From assembly GCF_046156175.1 (NCBI RefSeq), contig NZ_JAYLVL010000001.1, positions 124,001-188,000 on the forward strand: a stretch of 64,000 nucleotides of DNA, given 5' to 3'. The notes below the pieces were generated by a model, which was not told the origin of the DNA, did no database searches, and saw only the letters and a list, made by a program, of their open reading frames with translations. Origin of the DNA: Lacisediminihabitans sp046156175 (GTDB lineage Bacteria; Actinomycetota; Actinomycetes; Actinomycetales; Microbacteriaceae). The translations under genes and the position numbers were made by a program. This document shows, in pieces, positions 9,050 to 17,477 of this stretch. Within the stretch, counting starts at the first letter, position 1, and every line of letters starts with the position of its first letter.

Positions 9050-9298
9050 TTACGCGCCGAAGCCCTTGTAGCGCGAGTTGAACTTCTCGACGCGTCCGGC
9101 GCTGTCCAGGATGCGCTGCTTGCCCGTGTAGAACGGGTGCGAGGCGGAGGAGATCTCCACGTCGATGACGGGGTAGGTCACGCCGTCGAGGTCGATCGTC
9201 TTGTCGCTCTTGACGGTCGAGCGCGTGAGGAAGGTCTCGCCGCTCGCGAGATCGCGGAAGACAACCGCGCTGTAGTCGGGGTGGATGTCAGTCTTCAT
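9050..9298 (-). CDS. rpmE2: 50S ribosomal protein L31 type B (zinc-free paralogue)
   Basis: 82 residues beginning MKTDIHPDYSAVVF, the hallmark of type B L31, with the conserved HPFYTGKQ segment. It contains no cysteine, so it is the C-minus form that lacks the zinc-binding CxxC motifs. In actinobacteria such copies often replace the zinc form when zinc is scarce. AGGA precedes the ATG by about seven bases. I looked for a Zur-type palindrome in the 83 bases upstream and could not see a convincing one, so zinc control is not shown here. Confidence 0.92.
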   Translation of the reverse strand: MKTDIHPDYSAVVFRDLASGETFLTRSTVKSDKTIDLDGVTYPVIDVEISSASHPFYTGKQRILDSAGRVEKFNSRYKGFGA

Positions 9299-9381
9299 CG
9301 TGGATTCCTAGGTGTTGAGAAGGGTGAGGGAAAAAAGTCGGCACGTGGGCCAAGGGTTTACATTACCAGAATTGGTGCGGG

Positions 9382-10173
9382 CTAGGAGGAATGCGCGGCG
9401 CGCGCCGTGAATCGACCATCCCGCTCTTCCACCTGGAGGTCGAGTCCGAAGGCTTCGGTCAGCTTTTCCGAGGTGATCACCTCGCCGATCGGGCCCGCCG
9501 CGGTGATGCGACCGTGGGACAGCAGCAGCGCATGGCCGAAGCCCAGGGGGATCTCCTCCACGTGGTGGGTGACCATCACGATCGCCGGAGCCTGCTCGGC
9601 TCGTGCGTAGCCGCCGAGCAACTCGAGAAGCTCCTCCCGAGCGCCGAGGTCAAGGCTGGCGGCCGGCTCGTCGAGTAGCAGGAGCTCTGGGTCTGTCATC
9701 ACCGAGCGGGCGATCTGCACCCGCTTCTGCTCCCCATCGCTCAGCTGCCCGAACCGACGGTCCTCGAGGTGGTCGAGCTTCCATTCGGCAAGCACCCGCT
9801 GGGCGCGGCGTGTGTCGATGTCTTCGTAGTCTTCGTTCCAGCGGCCCGCGACGGCATAGGCGGCGGTGAGCACGACATCCAGCACCCGCTCGGTGGCGGG
9901 GATGCGTCGAGCCATCGCGGTGGAGGCGAATCCGATGCGCGGCCTCAGGTCGAACACGTCGGTGCGACCGAGCGTGACATCCAGGATCTTCACGACTCCG
10001 GAGCTGGGATGGATCATCGCCGACGCAAGCTGCAGGAGGGTGGTCTTGCCCGCGCCGTTGGGCCCGAGGATGACCCAGCGCTGGTCGTCCTCCACTGCCC
10101 AGTTGACGGAATCGAGGATGTGGTTGCCTTCTCGGACGACGGAGACGTCGGAAAGCTGGAGAACGCTGGCCAT
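9382..10173 (-). CDS. ABC transporter ATP-binding protein (YlmA/ModF-like)
   Basis: 263 residues, one complete ABC domain: Walker A GPNGAGKT (37-44), a signature written QLSDGEQKR (D in place of the usual first G of LSGGQ), Walker B LLLLDEPAASLD and the switch histidine in VTHHVEEI. The LSDGE variant is typical of the YlmA/PhnC-like stand-alone ATPases. No permease gene is nearby, so the partner and substrate are unknown; some relatives are not transport proteins. TAGGGT lies six bases before the ATG with no ribosome-binding site, so the mRNA may be leaderless. Confidence 0.8.
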   Translation of the reverse strand: MASVLQLSDVSVVREGNHILDSVNWAVEDDQRWVILGPNGAGKTTLLQLASAMIHPSSGVVKILDVTLGRTDVFDLRPRIGFASTAMARRIPATERVLDVVLTAAYAVAGRWNEDYEDIDTRRAQRVLAEWKLDHLEDRRFGQLSDGEQKRVQIARSVMTDPELLLLDEPAASLDLGAREELLELLGGYARAEQAPAIVMVTHHVEEIPLGFGHALLLSHGRITAAGPIGEVITSEKLTEAFGLDLQVEERDGRFTARAAHSS

Positions 10174-10179
10174 GCCTCA

Positions 10180-10185
10180 ACCCTA
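10180..10185 (-). promoter_or_regulatory. putative -10 box (TAGGGT) for the ABC ATPase gene
   Basis: TAGGGT ends exactly six bases before the ATG at 10173; no ribosome-binding site is seen. Confidence 0.5.
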
Positions 10186-10251
10186 CCTTCGTCGCCGGAC
10201 CATTCCCTGTAGCGCCACAGCCCGAGCGGTCGTGCTGCGCGCCGCGGAGGG

Positions 10252-11433
10252 TCAGAGCAGCGAGCGGTAGATCTCCTGGGTCCTCTTCGAGATGCGGTCC
10301 CAGCCGAAGTCGCGTTCGGCCCGGAGCCGACCGGCCTCACCCATCCGCCGGGCGGATTCGGGATCGCTCACGACCTCCGTCAGCGCCCGCGCGAGATCGG
10401 CGACGTACTGGTCGGGATCGAGCGGCGTGCCCGTGCCATCCTCCGCCTGCGCAATCGGCACCAGGCGACCCGTCACCCCGTCGTCGATGACCTCGGGGAT
10501 GCCCCCGGTGGCCGTACCGACCACCGCGGCACCGCAGGCCATCGCTTCGAGGTTGACGATGCCGAGTGGCTCGTAGATGGAGGGGCAGACGAATGTCGTC
10601 GCCGCGGTGAGCACGGCCGAGAGGTCGTGGCGGCTCAGCATCTCCTCGATCCAGACGACCCCGGTGCGGGTCTGCTGAAGTTCGGCGACTCCGGCACGAA
10701 CCTCGGCCATGATCTCCGCGGTGTCGGGGGCTCCGGCACACAGCACGAGCTGCACGTCCGGGGGAAGCAATGCTGCCGCGCGAAGGAGGTAGGGCAGACC
10801 CTTCTGGCGGGTGATCCGACCCACGAAGACCACGGAGGGTCGGTCGGGATCCATCCCGAGGGAACGGACCAGAGCGTCATCCTGCACCGGATGCCACGAC
10901 TCGAGGTCGATGCCGTTGTGCACCACGGTGACTTTCGCCTCGTCGAGCATCGGATAGGAGCGCAGGATGTCTCGTCGCATCCCATGGCTCACGGCGATGA
11001 CGGCATCGGCGGAAGTGAAGGCGTCGCGCTCGATCCAGCTCGAGACGCGATAGCCGCCGCCGAGCTGCTCGGCCTTCCAGGGGCGAAGCGGCTCGAGGCT
11101 GTGGGCGGTGACCACGTGGGGAATTCCGTGAAGCAACTGGGCGATGTGACCGGCCCCGTTGGCGTACCAGGTGTGCGAATGCACCAGGTCGGCTCCGGCG
11201 ACGTCCTGGGCGATCTCGAGGTCGACACCCAGCGTGGCGAGGGTCGGATTCGCGTGGGCGAGCCCCGGGGGCACGTCGTAGGAGTAGACGTCTGCCTCTT
11301 CCCTCGGCTTGCCGAAGGCGCGCACCACGACATCGATGTCGAGACGAAGGGCCTTCACGAGCTCGGTGACGTGCACACCGGCCCCGCCGTAGATCTCCGG
11401 CGGGTATTCCCTGGTAATCAGATCGACTCTCAC
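10252..11433 (-). CDS. glgM: actinobacterial glycogen synthase / alpha-maltose-1-phosphate synthase
   Basis: 393 residues. It is a GT4-type enzyme, with EYPPEIYGGAGVHV at the N-terminus and the donor motif in EPLGIVNLE near 300. This type is the actinobacterial GlgA, shown in mycobacteria to be GlgM, which joins ADP-glucose and glucose-1-phosphate to maltose-1-phosphate. It is divergent from glgC with 62 bases between the starts, the arrangement known from mycobacteria. The frame is open further upstream, but GTG 11433 is chosen: MRVDLITREYPPE is the normal family start, and TAGCGT lies seven bases before it. If classical glycogen elongation is its activity, the name would be glgA. Confidence 0.85.
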   Translation of the reverse strand: MRVDLITREYPPEIYGGAGVHVTELVKALRLDIDVVVRAFGKPREEADVYSYDVPPGLAHANPTLATLGVDLEIAQDVAGADLVHSHTWYANGAGHIAQLLHGIPHVVTAHSLEPLRPWKAEQLGGGYRVSSWIERDAFTSADAVIAVSHGMRRDILRSYPMLDEAKVTVVHNGIDLESWHPVQDDALVRSLGMDPDRPSVVFVGRITRQKGLPYLLRAAALLPPDVQLVLCAGAPDTAEIMAEVRAGVAELQQTRTGVVWIEEMLSRHDLSAVLTAATTFVCPSIYEPLGIVNLEAMACGAAVVGTATGGIPEVIDDGVTGRLVPIAQAEDGTGTPLDPDQYVADLARALTEVVSDPESARRMGEAGRLRAERDFGWDRISKRTQEIYRSLL

Positions 11434-11440
11434 AGGGGAA

Positions 11441-11446
11441 ACGCTA
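11441..11446 (-). promoter_or_regulatory. putative -10 box (TAGCGT) for glgM
   Basis: TAGCGT ends seven bases before the GTG at 11433. It supports the shorter start and a leaderless mRNA. Confidence 0.5.
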
Positions 11447-11460
11447 GCGCGGTTCGCGCA

Positions 11461-11489
11461 CTGACGCACCGCGATCGGTCCTCTACTGT
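11461..11489 (+). promoter_or_regulatory. glgC promoter, leaderless
   Basis: CTGACG (11461-11466) and TACTGT (11484-11489) are separated by exactly 17 bases. The -10 box ends six bases before the ATG, so transcription would begin at or next to the start codon. No ribosome-binding site is present. This is the best complete example of the leaderless promoters in the window. Confidence 0.65.
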
Positions 11490-11495
11490 TGTCAC

Positions 11496-12734
11496 ATGGC
11501 ATCGAAGAAGATCTTTGGCATTGTTCTCGCCGGCGGAGAGGGCAAGCGCCTCATGCCGCTCACCGCTGACCGCGCGAAGCCGGCAGTTCCGTTCGGCGGC
11601 AATTACCGGTTGATCGACTTCGCCCTGTCGAATCTCATCAACTCCGGTCTCCGGCAGATCGTCGTCCTCACCCAGTACAAGTCGCACAGCCTCGACCGTC
11701 ACGTGTCGCAGACCTGGCGCCTCGACGGGATCACCGCATCCTATGTGGCATCCGTGCCCGCGCAGCAGCGCCTGGGCAAGCGATGGTTCGCGGGATCCGC
11801 CGACGCCATCCTGCAGAGCCTCAACCTGCTGCGCGACGAGAAGCCCGACATCGTCGTCGTCGTCGGCGCCGACCACGTCTATCGCATGGACTTCAGCCAG
11901 ATGATCGAGGCGCACATCGCTTCGGGGGCCGGGGTCACCGTCGCGGCCATCCGCCAGCCGATCTCGCTCGCCGACCAGTTCGGTGTCATCGAGCTCGACC
12001 CGGAGGATCCGACCCGCATCGCGCAGTTCCTCGAGAAGCCGAAGAACGCGGTCGGCCTCGCGGACTCCCCCAACGAGGTGCTCGCCTCGATGGGCAACTA
12101 CATCTTCGATGCCGACATCCTCATCGACGCGGTGCTGCGCGATGGAGAGCTCACCACCTCCAATCACGACATGGGTGGCGACATCGTGCCCGACTTCGTG
12201 TCGCGAGGCGATGCCGCCGTCTACGACCTGAATAGAAATGAAGTGCCGGGGGCGACAGACCGTGACCGCTATTACTGGCGCGATGTCGGAACGATCGAGT
12301 CATTCTTCGACGCTCACCAGGACCTGATCTCTGCGCTGCCGATCTTCAATCTCTACAACAGCGAGTGGCCGATCTTCAGCCAGCAACTCAATTCGCCTCC
12401 CGCCAAGTTCGTGCGCGACTCCAAGGGCAACCTCGGCACCACCATCGATTCGATCGTGTCCCTCGGCTCACTGCTCTCCGGGGCGCACATCGAGCGCAGC
12501 GTGCTCGGGCCCTGGGCGATCATCGAGTCGGGCGCTCAGGTGATCGATTCGATCGTCTTCGACCGGGTGCGCATCGGCCCGGATGCCGTGGTGCGCCGCG
12601 CTATCCTCGACAAGGAAGTCGTCGTCAACGCTGGCGCGACCGTCGGGGTGGATGCCGAGGCTGACCGCGCCCGCGGATTCACGGTGACGGACTCCGGCAT
12701 CACCGTTGTCGGCAAGGGCGTCACTGTCAACTGA
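11496..12734 (+). CDS. glgC: glucose-1-phosphate adenylyltransferase (ADP-glucose pyrophosphorylase)
   Basis: 412 residues, the standard length. The nucleotidyltransferase motif GGEGKRLMPLTADRAKP is at residues about 12-28, with GNYRLIDFALSN and AQQRLGKRWF following; the C-terminal part is a left-handed beta-helix rich in hexapeptide-like repeats. It makes ADP-glucose from ATP and glucose-1-phosphate, the committed step to glycogen and, in actinobacteria, to maltose-1-phosphate through GlgM, encoded divergently next door. Regulation in the family is allosteric. It is followed by serB after 49 bases on the same strand. Confidence 0.95.
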   Translation: MASKKIFGIVLAGGEGKRLMPLTADRAKPAVPFGGNYRLIDFALSNLINSGLRQIVVLTQYKSHSLDRHVSQTWRLDGITASYVASVPAQQRLGKRWFAGSADAILQSLNLLRDEKPDIVVVVGADHVYRMDFSQMIEAHIASGAGVTVAAIRQPISLADQFGVIELDPEDPTRIAQFLEKPKNAVGLADSPNEVLASMGNYIFDADILIDAVLRDGELTTSNHDMGGDIVPDFVSRGDAAVYDLNRNEVPGATDRDRYYWRDVGTIESFFDAHQDLISALPIFNLYNSEWPIFSQQLNSPPAKFVRDSKGNLGTTIDSIVSLGSLLSGAHIERSVLGPWAIIESGAQVIDSIVFDRVRIGPDAVVRRAILDKEVVVNAGATVGVDAEADRARGFTVTDSGITVVGKGVTVN

Positions 12735-12783
12735 CCGGCGCGGGCTCGACGGTTGCCTTCCCCCTAACGAACGGTAGTTCCCG

Positions 12784-13422
12784 ATGCCCCGCTTTCTCGT
12801 CGTTCTCGATGTCGATTCCACCCTCATCGAAAACGAGGTGATCGAGCTCCTGGCCGATGCTGCGGGGTCCGGCGCTGCTGTCGCGCAGATCACGGCGCGC
12901 GCCATGAACGGCGAGGTCGACTTCGAGGAGAGCCTCCGCGCCCGGGTGGCGACGCTCGCGGGACTGCCAGAGTCGGTCTTCGGCGAGGTCGGCCGACTCG
13001 TGCGCATCACGCCGGGAGTGCCGGAGATGATCGCCGGCGTGCGTGCTGCGGGCGGTCGTGTCGCTGTCGTCTCGGGAGGATTCCACGAGATCATCGATCC
13101 GGTCGCGGCCCAGCTCGGTCTGGACTACTGGAGGGCGAACCGTCTCGAGGTCGTCGACGGGGTCCTCACCGGCGAATTGGTCGGACCCATCATCGATGGC
13201 ACGGCGAAAGCCGACACCCTCATCGAGTGGGCCGCGGACTTCGGGGTTCCGATAGCGCACACGGTCGCCGTCGGCGACGGGGCGAATGACCTGCAGATGA
13301 TGGCGATCACGGGGCTCGCCGTCGGCTTCGACGCAAAGGCGCCGGTTCGGGATGAGGCGGACGTGCTGATGGATGTGCGGGATCTCAGCCAGCTGCTTCC
13401 GCTCCTCGGATTGCGCGGCTGA
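12784..13422 (+). CDS. serB: phosphoserine phosphatase
   Basis: 212 residues, a HAD-fold enzyme. DVDST (9-13) holds the two catalytic aspartates, VVSGGF is motif II, and GDGANDLQM is the metal-binding motif IV. The cap segment between motif I and II and the sequence VDSTLIENEVIELLA match SerB of the short type, without the N-terminal ACT domain. It dephosphorylates L-phosphoserine in the last step of serine synthesis. No ribosome-binding site is obvious before the ATG. The gene is convergent with fabG, with only 29 bases between. Confidence 0.88.
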   Translation: MPRFLVVLDVDSTLIENEVIELLADAAGSGAAVAQITARAMNGEVDFEESLRARVATLAGLPESVFGEVGRLVRITPGVPEMIAGVRAAGGRVAVVSGGFHEIIDPVAAQLGLDYWRANRLEVVDGVLTGELVGPIIDGTAKADTLIEWAADFGVPIAHTVAVGDGANDLQMMAITGLAVGFDAKAPVRDEADVLMDVRDLSQLLPLLGLRG

Positions 13423-13451
13423 ACTCTGCGCGGAGCCGGGATTCAGGGCGG

Positions 13452-14174
13452 TCAGTGCCCCATGCCGAGGCCGCCGTCGACGGGGATGACCGCACCGGAG
13501 ATGTAGCCGGAATCCTCTCCCGCGATCCAGGCCACCACCCGTGCGACCTCCTCTGGTCTGGCGAACCGGCCAGCCGGAATCGACTTCTTGTAGGCCTCCT
13601 GCTGCGCTTCCGGCAGCTCCGCCGTCATGTCGGTCTCGATGAAGCCGGGTGCGATCACGTTGGCGGTGATCCCGCGCGCGCCCAACTCGCGGGTGACGGA
13701 TCGGGCCAGGCCGATCAGGCCGCTCTTGGACGCGGAGTAGTTCACCTGCCCGGCGGACCCGAGAAGCCCGACGACGCTCGAGACGAGAACGATGCGCCCG
13801 TAGCGAGCCTTGAGCATCCCCTTTGAGGCGCGCTTCACCACGCGGAATGCGCCGGAGAGGTTCGTGTCGATCACCGATGTGAAATCGTCTTCCGTCATCC
13901 GAAGCAGGAGGGTGTCCCGGGTGATCCCGGCATTGGCGACGAGGATCTCGACAGCGCCGAGGGCGGATTCGATCTCTGTGAACGCGGCATCGACCGAGGC
14001 CGAGTCCGTGACATCCGCGCGCACCGTGAGTGCGCCGACCGGGCCATCACCCGAGCGTGCGGTGACCGCGACACGGTGTCCGAGGGACACGAATTCGGCG
14101 GCGATGGCAAAGCCGATGCCCCGGTTCCCCCCGGTTACGAGCACGGTACGGGGGACGAATTCGGAGCTGGTCAT
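13452..14174 (-). CDS. fabG: 3-oxoacyl-[acyl-carrier-protein] reductase
   Basis: 240 residues, a classical short-chain dehydrogenase: TGGNRGIG (14-21) binds NADPH, NAGIT (81-85), S133, Y146 and K150 (YSASK) form the active site. The C-terminal PVDGGLGMGH ending and PAGRFARPEEVA are typical of actinobacterial FabG1 of the fatty acid elongation cycle. ATG 14174 with GAGAG upstream is preferred over a start 26 codons earlier that lacks a conserved sequence. It is divergent from the DUF3099 gene. In mycobacteria the relative is paired with inhA; here no enoyl reductase is next to it. Confidence 0.88.
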   Translation of the reverse strand: MTSSEFVPRTVLVTGGNRGIGFAIAAEFVSLGHRVAVTARSGDGPVGALTVRADVTDSASVDAAFTEIESALGAVEILVANAGITRDTLLLRMTEDDFTSVIDTNLSGAFRVVKRASKGMLKARYGRIVLVSSVVGLLGSAGQVNYSASKSGLIGLARSVTRELGARGITANVIAPGFIETDMTAELPEAQQEAYKKSIPAGRFARPEEVARVVAWIAGEDSGYISGAVIPVDGGLGMGH

Positions 14175-14288
14175 CGCTCTCTCACTCTCGGTGGTTCTGC
14201 CTGGTTTGACGCTAGCCTCAACGCCCCCTGAGCGTATGCCGGGCGCAGGCAAACTCCCGCAATCTTAGCCGTAGGCTTGTCTCACACC

Positions 14289-14582
14289 ATGGCGAAACAG
14301 CAGCAGCAGTCGATCACCTCACTCCCCCGGTCTCCTCAGGACGATCGGCGCAGCCGCATGATCCAGTACACGGTCGCGATGAGCATTCGCACCGTCTGCA
14401 TCCTGCTCTGCCTCGTCGTGCCGGGCTGGTGGCGACTCCTTCCGGCTGTCGGGGCGATCGTGTTGCCCTACATCGCCGTCGTGCTCGCCAACGCGAGCAT
14501 CTCGAAGCCTGCCGCCGAGGTTCTGCGACCGGGCGGTCTGGTGCGCCGCGCGCCCGACGTCCCCGGTCCCGACCCCCGGTGA
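14289..14582 (+). CDS. DUF3099 family membrane protein
   Basis: 97 residues. A polar start with SITSLPRSPQDDRRSRMIQY is followed by two membrane segments (about 33-51 and 55-72), the second with LPYIAVVLAN. The DDRRSRM-x-Y block plus two helices is the DUF3099 pattern, found in actinobacteria, function unknown. A possible TAGGCT -10 box at 14272-14277 would leave a leader of only about five bases before the ATG. It overlaps the next gene by four bases (GTGA) and lies upstream of the SURF1 gene, so the three form an operon. Confidence 0.75.
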   Translation: MAKQQQQSITSLPRSPQDDRRSRMIQYTVAMSIRTVCILLCLVVPGWWRLLPAVGAIVLPYIAVVLANASISKPAAEVLRPGGLVRRAPDVPGPDPR

Positions 14583-14890
14583 TCGGGGCGCCGATGATCG
14601 GTTTCGGGGGCGGATTCGACGCAGAGCTCGAGGGGCAGACCTGCTCGCGGGCGAGTTGTTCGAACCCGGCCGGGTGGAACATCAACTGGCGCAACCCGCG
14701 GATTCACGGGCCGGAGCGGGTAAAGATCTGGCTGGCGTGCGATGAGCACCGCGACTATCTGCACGACTATCTCGAAGCCCGCGACTTCCCGGTCGTCGTC
14801 ACCCCGCTCGATGAGCCGCTCGACCGGCTTCCCGACGTCACACCAGGCGTTGCCCCTCCGGTAATTGCAACCGAGACCGCACTGCCATGA
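14579..14890 (+). CDS. conserved small Cys/His protein between DUF3099 and SURF1
   Basis: 103 residues, no membrane segment. TCSRASC (near residue 22-28), WNINWRNPRIH and WLACDEH (near 50) are conserved in a small actinobacterial protein usually found beside SURF1, as I recall it. The cysteines and histidines (C-x4-C and C-x2-H) could bind a metal such as zinc, iron or copper; this is inference. The database label acetone carboxylase seen on relatives has no support in the sequence. GTG 14579 overlaps the previous stop; ATG 14594 is an alternative start. The ATGA overlap with the next gene ties it to SURF1. Confidence 0.7.
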   Translation: MIGAPMIGFGGGFDAELEGQTCSRASCSNPAGWNINWRNPRIHGPERVKIWLACDEHRDYLHDYLEARDFPVVVTPLDEPLDRLPDVTPGVAPPVIATETALP

Positions 14891-15744
14891 ACCGCTGGAG
14901 ATTTGCGATCAGCCGACGATGGTTCGGCTATCTCGCTCTGGCTGTGGTGTTCGCCGCGGTCTGCGTCGGGCTCTCGCAATGGCAGGTCGCCCGGCTCAAC
15001 GAGACGCGTAGCGCCAACGAACTCGTCGATCGCAACTACCACAGCACCCCGGTGCCGCTCGAATCGGCCCTTCCCACCCGCAGCTCCTATTCGCCGAAGC
15101 AGCAGTGGAAGCAGGTGACGGTCACCGGGACCTATCTCGCGGACTCCCAGGTGCTCGTGCGCAATCGTCCGCTGAACGGACAGCCCGGATTCGAGGTGCT
15201 CGATCCGCTTCAGCTCCCGGACGGCACCGTCTTCGTCGTGGACCGCGGCTACGTACCGATCGGCAATAAGCAGGACCGGCCCGACAGCATCCCCTCACCG
15301 AGAAGCGGCACGGTCACCGTGGTGGTGCGGCTGCAAGCGGGCGAACCGACCCTGAGCGGCCGTTCGGACACCCGCGGCGAGCTGGCGACGATCCACCTGC
15401 CTGACGTGCAGAAGATCGTGGGCAAACCCACCTACACGGGTGCCTACGGTCTGATGGTGTCGGAGAGTCCCGCAGCGGCGACCCGGCCGACCGCGATGCC
15501 GCAGCCCGAACTCGACGAGGGACTGCACATCTCCTACGCCATCCAGTGGATCATCTTCGGAGTCATGGCGTTCTTCGGGCTCTGGTACGCGATCCGTCAG
15601 GAATATCGGATGAGGAATGCCGACGATCCGGAGGAGCAGGAGCGTGCCGAGGTGCGCGAGCGCAAGAAGCTCACCAGGCCGCGCAGCGACAGCGAGGTGG
15701 AGGACGAGATCCTGGAGACCACCGGTTCCCGTCACGGGCGCTGA
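14887..15744 (+). CDS. SURF1 family cytochrome c oxidase assembly protein
   Basis: 285 residues. Two membrane helices, about 13-33 and 216-236, flank a large extracytoplasmic domain, which is the SURF1 topology. LSQWQVARL after the first helix, VRNRPLNGQPGFEVLDPL and VDRGYVP are the family signatures. The C-terminal cytoplasmic tail is highly charged. SURF1 helps insert heme A into subunit I of cytochrome aa3 oxidase. The heme A synthesis genes ctaB and ctaA are in the same window (22.5-24.4 kb). It shares a 4-base overlap with the upstream Cys/His protein gene. Confidence 0.88.
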   Translation: MNRWRFAISRRWFGYLALAVVFAAVCVGLSQWQVARLNETRSANELVDRNYHSTPVPLESALPTRSSYSPKQQWKQVTVTGTYLADSQVLVRNRPLNGQPGFEVLDPLQLPDGTVFVVDRGYVPIGNKQDRPDSIPSPRSGTVTVVVRLQAGEPTLSGRSDTRGELATIHLPDVQKIVGKPTYTGAYGLMVSESPAAATRPTAMPQPELDEGLHISYAIQWIIFGVMAFFGLWYAIRQEYRMRNADDPEEQERAEVRERKKLTRPRSDSEVEDEILETTGSRHGR

Positions 15745-15768
15745 GCGATCCCCCCGCGCCTCGAGGAT

Positions 15769-17373
15769 TCAGGCGAGTGCCACCAGGTCGGCGTAGTCCC
15801 GGTTCCAGAGGTCCTCGGTGCCGTCGGGCAGGATGAGCACGCGTTCGGGGTTCAGGGCCTCGACGGCTCCCTCGTCGTGGCTCACGAGCACCACGGCGCC
15901 CGAGTAGTTCGCCAAGGCATCGAGGATCTCGAGCCGACTGGCCGGGTCGAGGTTGTTGGTCGGCTCGTCGAGGAGCAGCACGTTGGCTCCGGAGACCACG
16001 ATCATCGCGAGTGCGAGGCGGGTCTTCTCGCCACCGGACAGCACCCCGGCGAGCTTGGTGGCGTCATCCCCCGAGAACAGGAAGGAGCCGAGAACGCGGC
16101 GGGCCTCGGTCTCGGTGATGTTCGGCGAGGAGGACACCATGTTCTGCAACACGGTGCGCTTCACGTCGATGGTCTCGTGCTCCTGCGCGTAGTACCCGAT
16201 CCGCAGTCCGTGGCCGGGCTCGAGCTGGCCGGTATCCGGCTGGTCGACGCTGGCGAGAATGCGCAGGAGAGTGGTCTTGCCCGCGCCGTTGAAGCCGAGG
16301 ATGACCACCTTGGAACCCCGGTCGATGGCCAGGTCGACCGCGGTGAAGATCTCGAGTGAGCCGTAACTCTTGGAGAGATTGGATGCCATGAGCGGCGTGC
16401 GTCCGCAGGGCGCCGGATCGGGGAAACGCAGCTTGGCGACACGGTCGACGGCACGCACCTCGTCGAGCCCCGACAGCATCTTCTCCGCGCGGCGCACCAT
16501 CTGGTGGGCGGCAGCGGCCTTGGAGGCCTTCGCTCCGAACTTGGCCGCCTGCATCTGCAGAACCCCGGCCTTCTTCTCCACGTTGACGCGTTCCTTCTTG
16601 CGACGCTCTTCGTCAGCGGCACGCTGTCGCTGGTAGTTCTTCCAGTTCATGTTGTAGATGTCGATGACCTGGCGGTTCGCGTCGAGGTAGAACACGCGGT
16701 TGACGGTGTCTTCCACGAGCTCGACATCGTGGCTGATCACGATCAGTCCGCCCTGGAAGTTCTTGAGGAACTCGCGCAGCCAGGTGACCGAGTCGGCGTC
16801 GAGGTGGTTCGTCGGTTCGTCGAGAAGCATGGTGTCCGCCCCGGAGAACAGGATGCGGGCCAGTTCGATGCGGCGACGCTGGCCACCGGAGAGAGTCGAC
16901 AGTGGCTGGTCGAGGATGCGGTCGGGCAGGCTGAGGTTGCTGGCGATGGAGGCGGCTTCGGCCTCTGCGGCGTATCCACCGAGCGCCATGAAGCGGTCCT
17001 GGAGCTCGCCGTACTGCTTCATCGCCTTCGCGGCGACCTTCTCGTCGGAATCGCCCATGTCGAGCGCGGTCTTCTCCATGCCGATCACCAGCTGGCCGAG
17101 GCCGCGGGCGTCGAGGATGCGGGTGCGGGCGAGATCCTCCGGGTTGCCGGATCGCGGATCCTGCGGCAGGTAGCCGATCTCACCGGTCGAATCGATGGTG
17201 CCGCCGGTGGCGAGTTCCTCGCCGGCGAGCACCTTCGTCAGCGTCGTCTTGCCCGCTCCGTTTCGGCCGACCAGGCCGATCTTGTCTCCGCGTTCGACTC
17301 TGAAGGTGACGTCCTCCATGAGCATGCGTGCGCCAACACGCAGTTCGAGGTCGTGCACGCTGAGCACAGGCAA
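15769..17373 (-). CDS. ABC-F family ATPase (ribosome-associated)
   Basis: 534 residues with two ABC domains and no membrane segment. Domain 1 has GRNGAGKTTL and LSGGQRRR, domain 2 has GFNGAGKTTL and LSGGEKTR, with Walker B boxes LLDEPTNHLD and LLDEPTNNLD. Between them is a charged linker (about residues 245-300) typical of the ABC-F proteins that enter the ribosomal E site and control translation or antibiotic protection. The start is either TTG 17373 or GTG 17367; neither has a strong ribosome-binding site. The gene corresponds in order to a mycobacterial ABC-F gene downstream of the suf operon. A specific resistance role cannot be assigned. Confidence 0.85.
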   Translation of the reverse strand: MPVLSVHDLELRVGARMLMEDVTFRVERGDKIGLVGRNGAGKTTLTKVLAGEELATGGTIDSTGEIGYLPQDPRSGNPEDLARTRILDARGLGQLVIGMEKTALDMGDSDEKVAAKAMKQYGELQDRFMALGGYAAEAEAASIASNLSLPDRILDQPLSTLSGGQRRRIELARILFSGADTMLLDEPTNHLDADSVTWLREFLKNFQGGLIVISHDVELVEDTVNRVFYLDANRQVIDIYNMNWKNYQRQRAADEERRKKERVNVEKKAGVLQMQAAKFGAKASKAAAAHQMVRRAEKMLSGLDEVRAVDRVAKLRFPDPAPCGRTPLMASNLSKSYGSLEIFTAVDLAIDRGSKVVILGFNGAGKTTLLRILASVDQPDTGQLEPGHGLRIGYYAQEHETIDVKRTVLQNMVSSSPNITETEARRVLGSFLFSGDDATKLAGVLSGGEKTRLALAMIVVSGANVLLLDEPTNNLDPASRLEILDALANYSGAVVLVSHDEGAVEALNPERVLILPDGTEDLWNRDYADLVALA

Positions 17374-17477
17374 AGTCCAATTGTTTGAGTCATCTCGCGA
17401 CGACGTGAGGGAGGGGGTGGCCTCTAGTATAAATCGTGGGCCTGTCGGTCTATTCCCCCTGCATTCAAGGAGAACAT

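Noticed and set aside
9299..9381. Zur box upstream of the zinc-free L31 gene
   Set aside because: Expected from other actinobacteria, but the AT-rich stretch near 9355-9378 only shows ACCAGAATTGGT, which does not match the known Zur palindrome.
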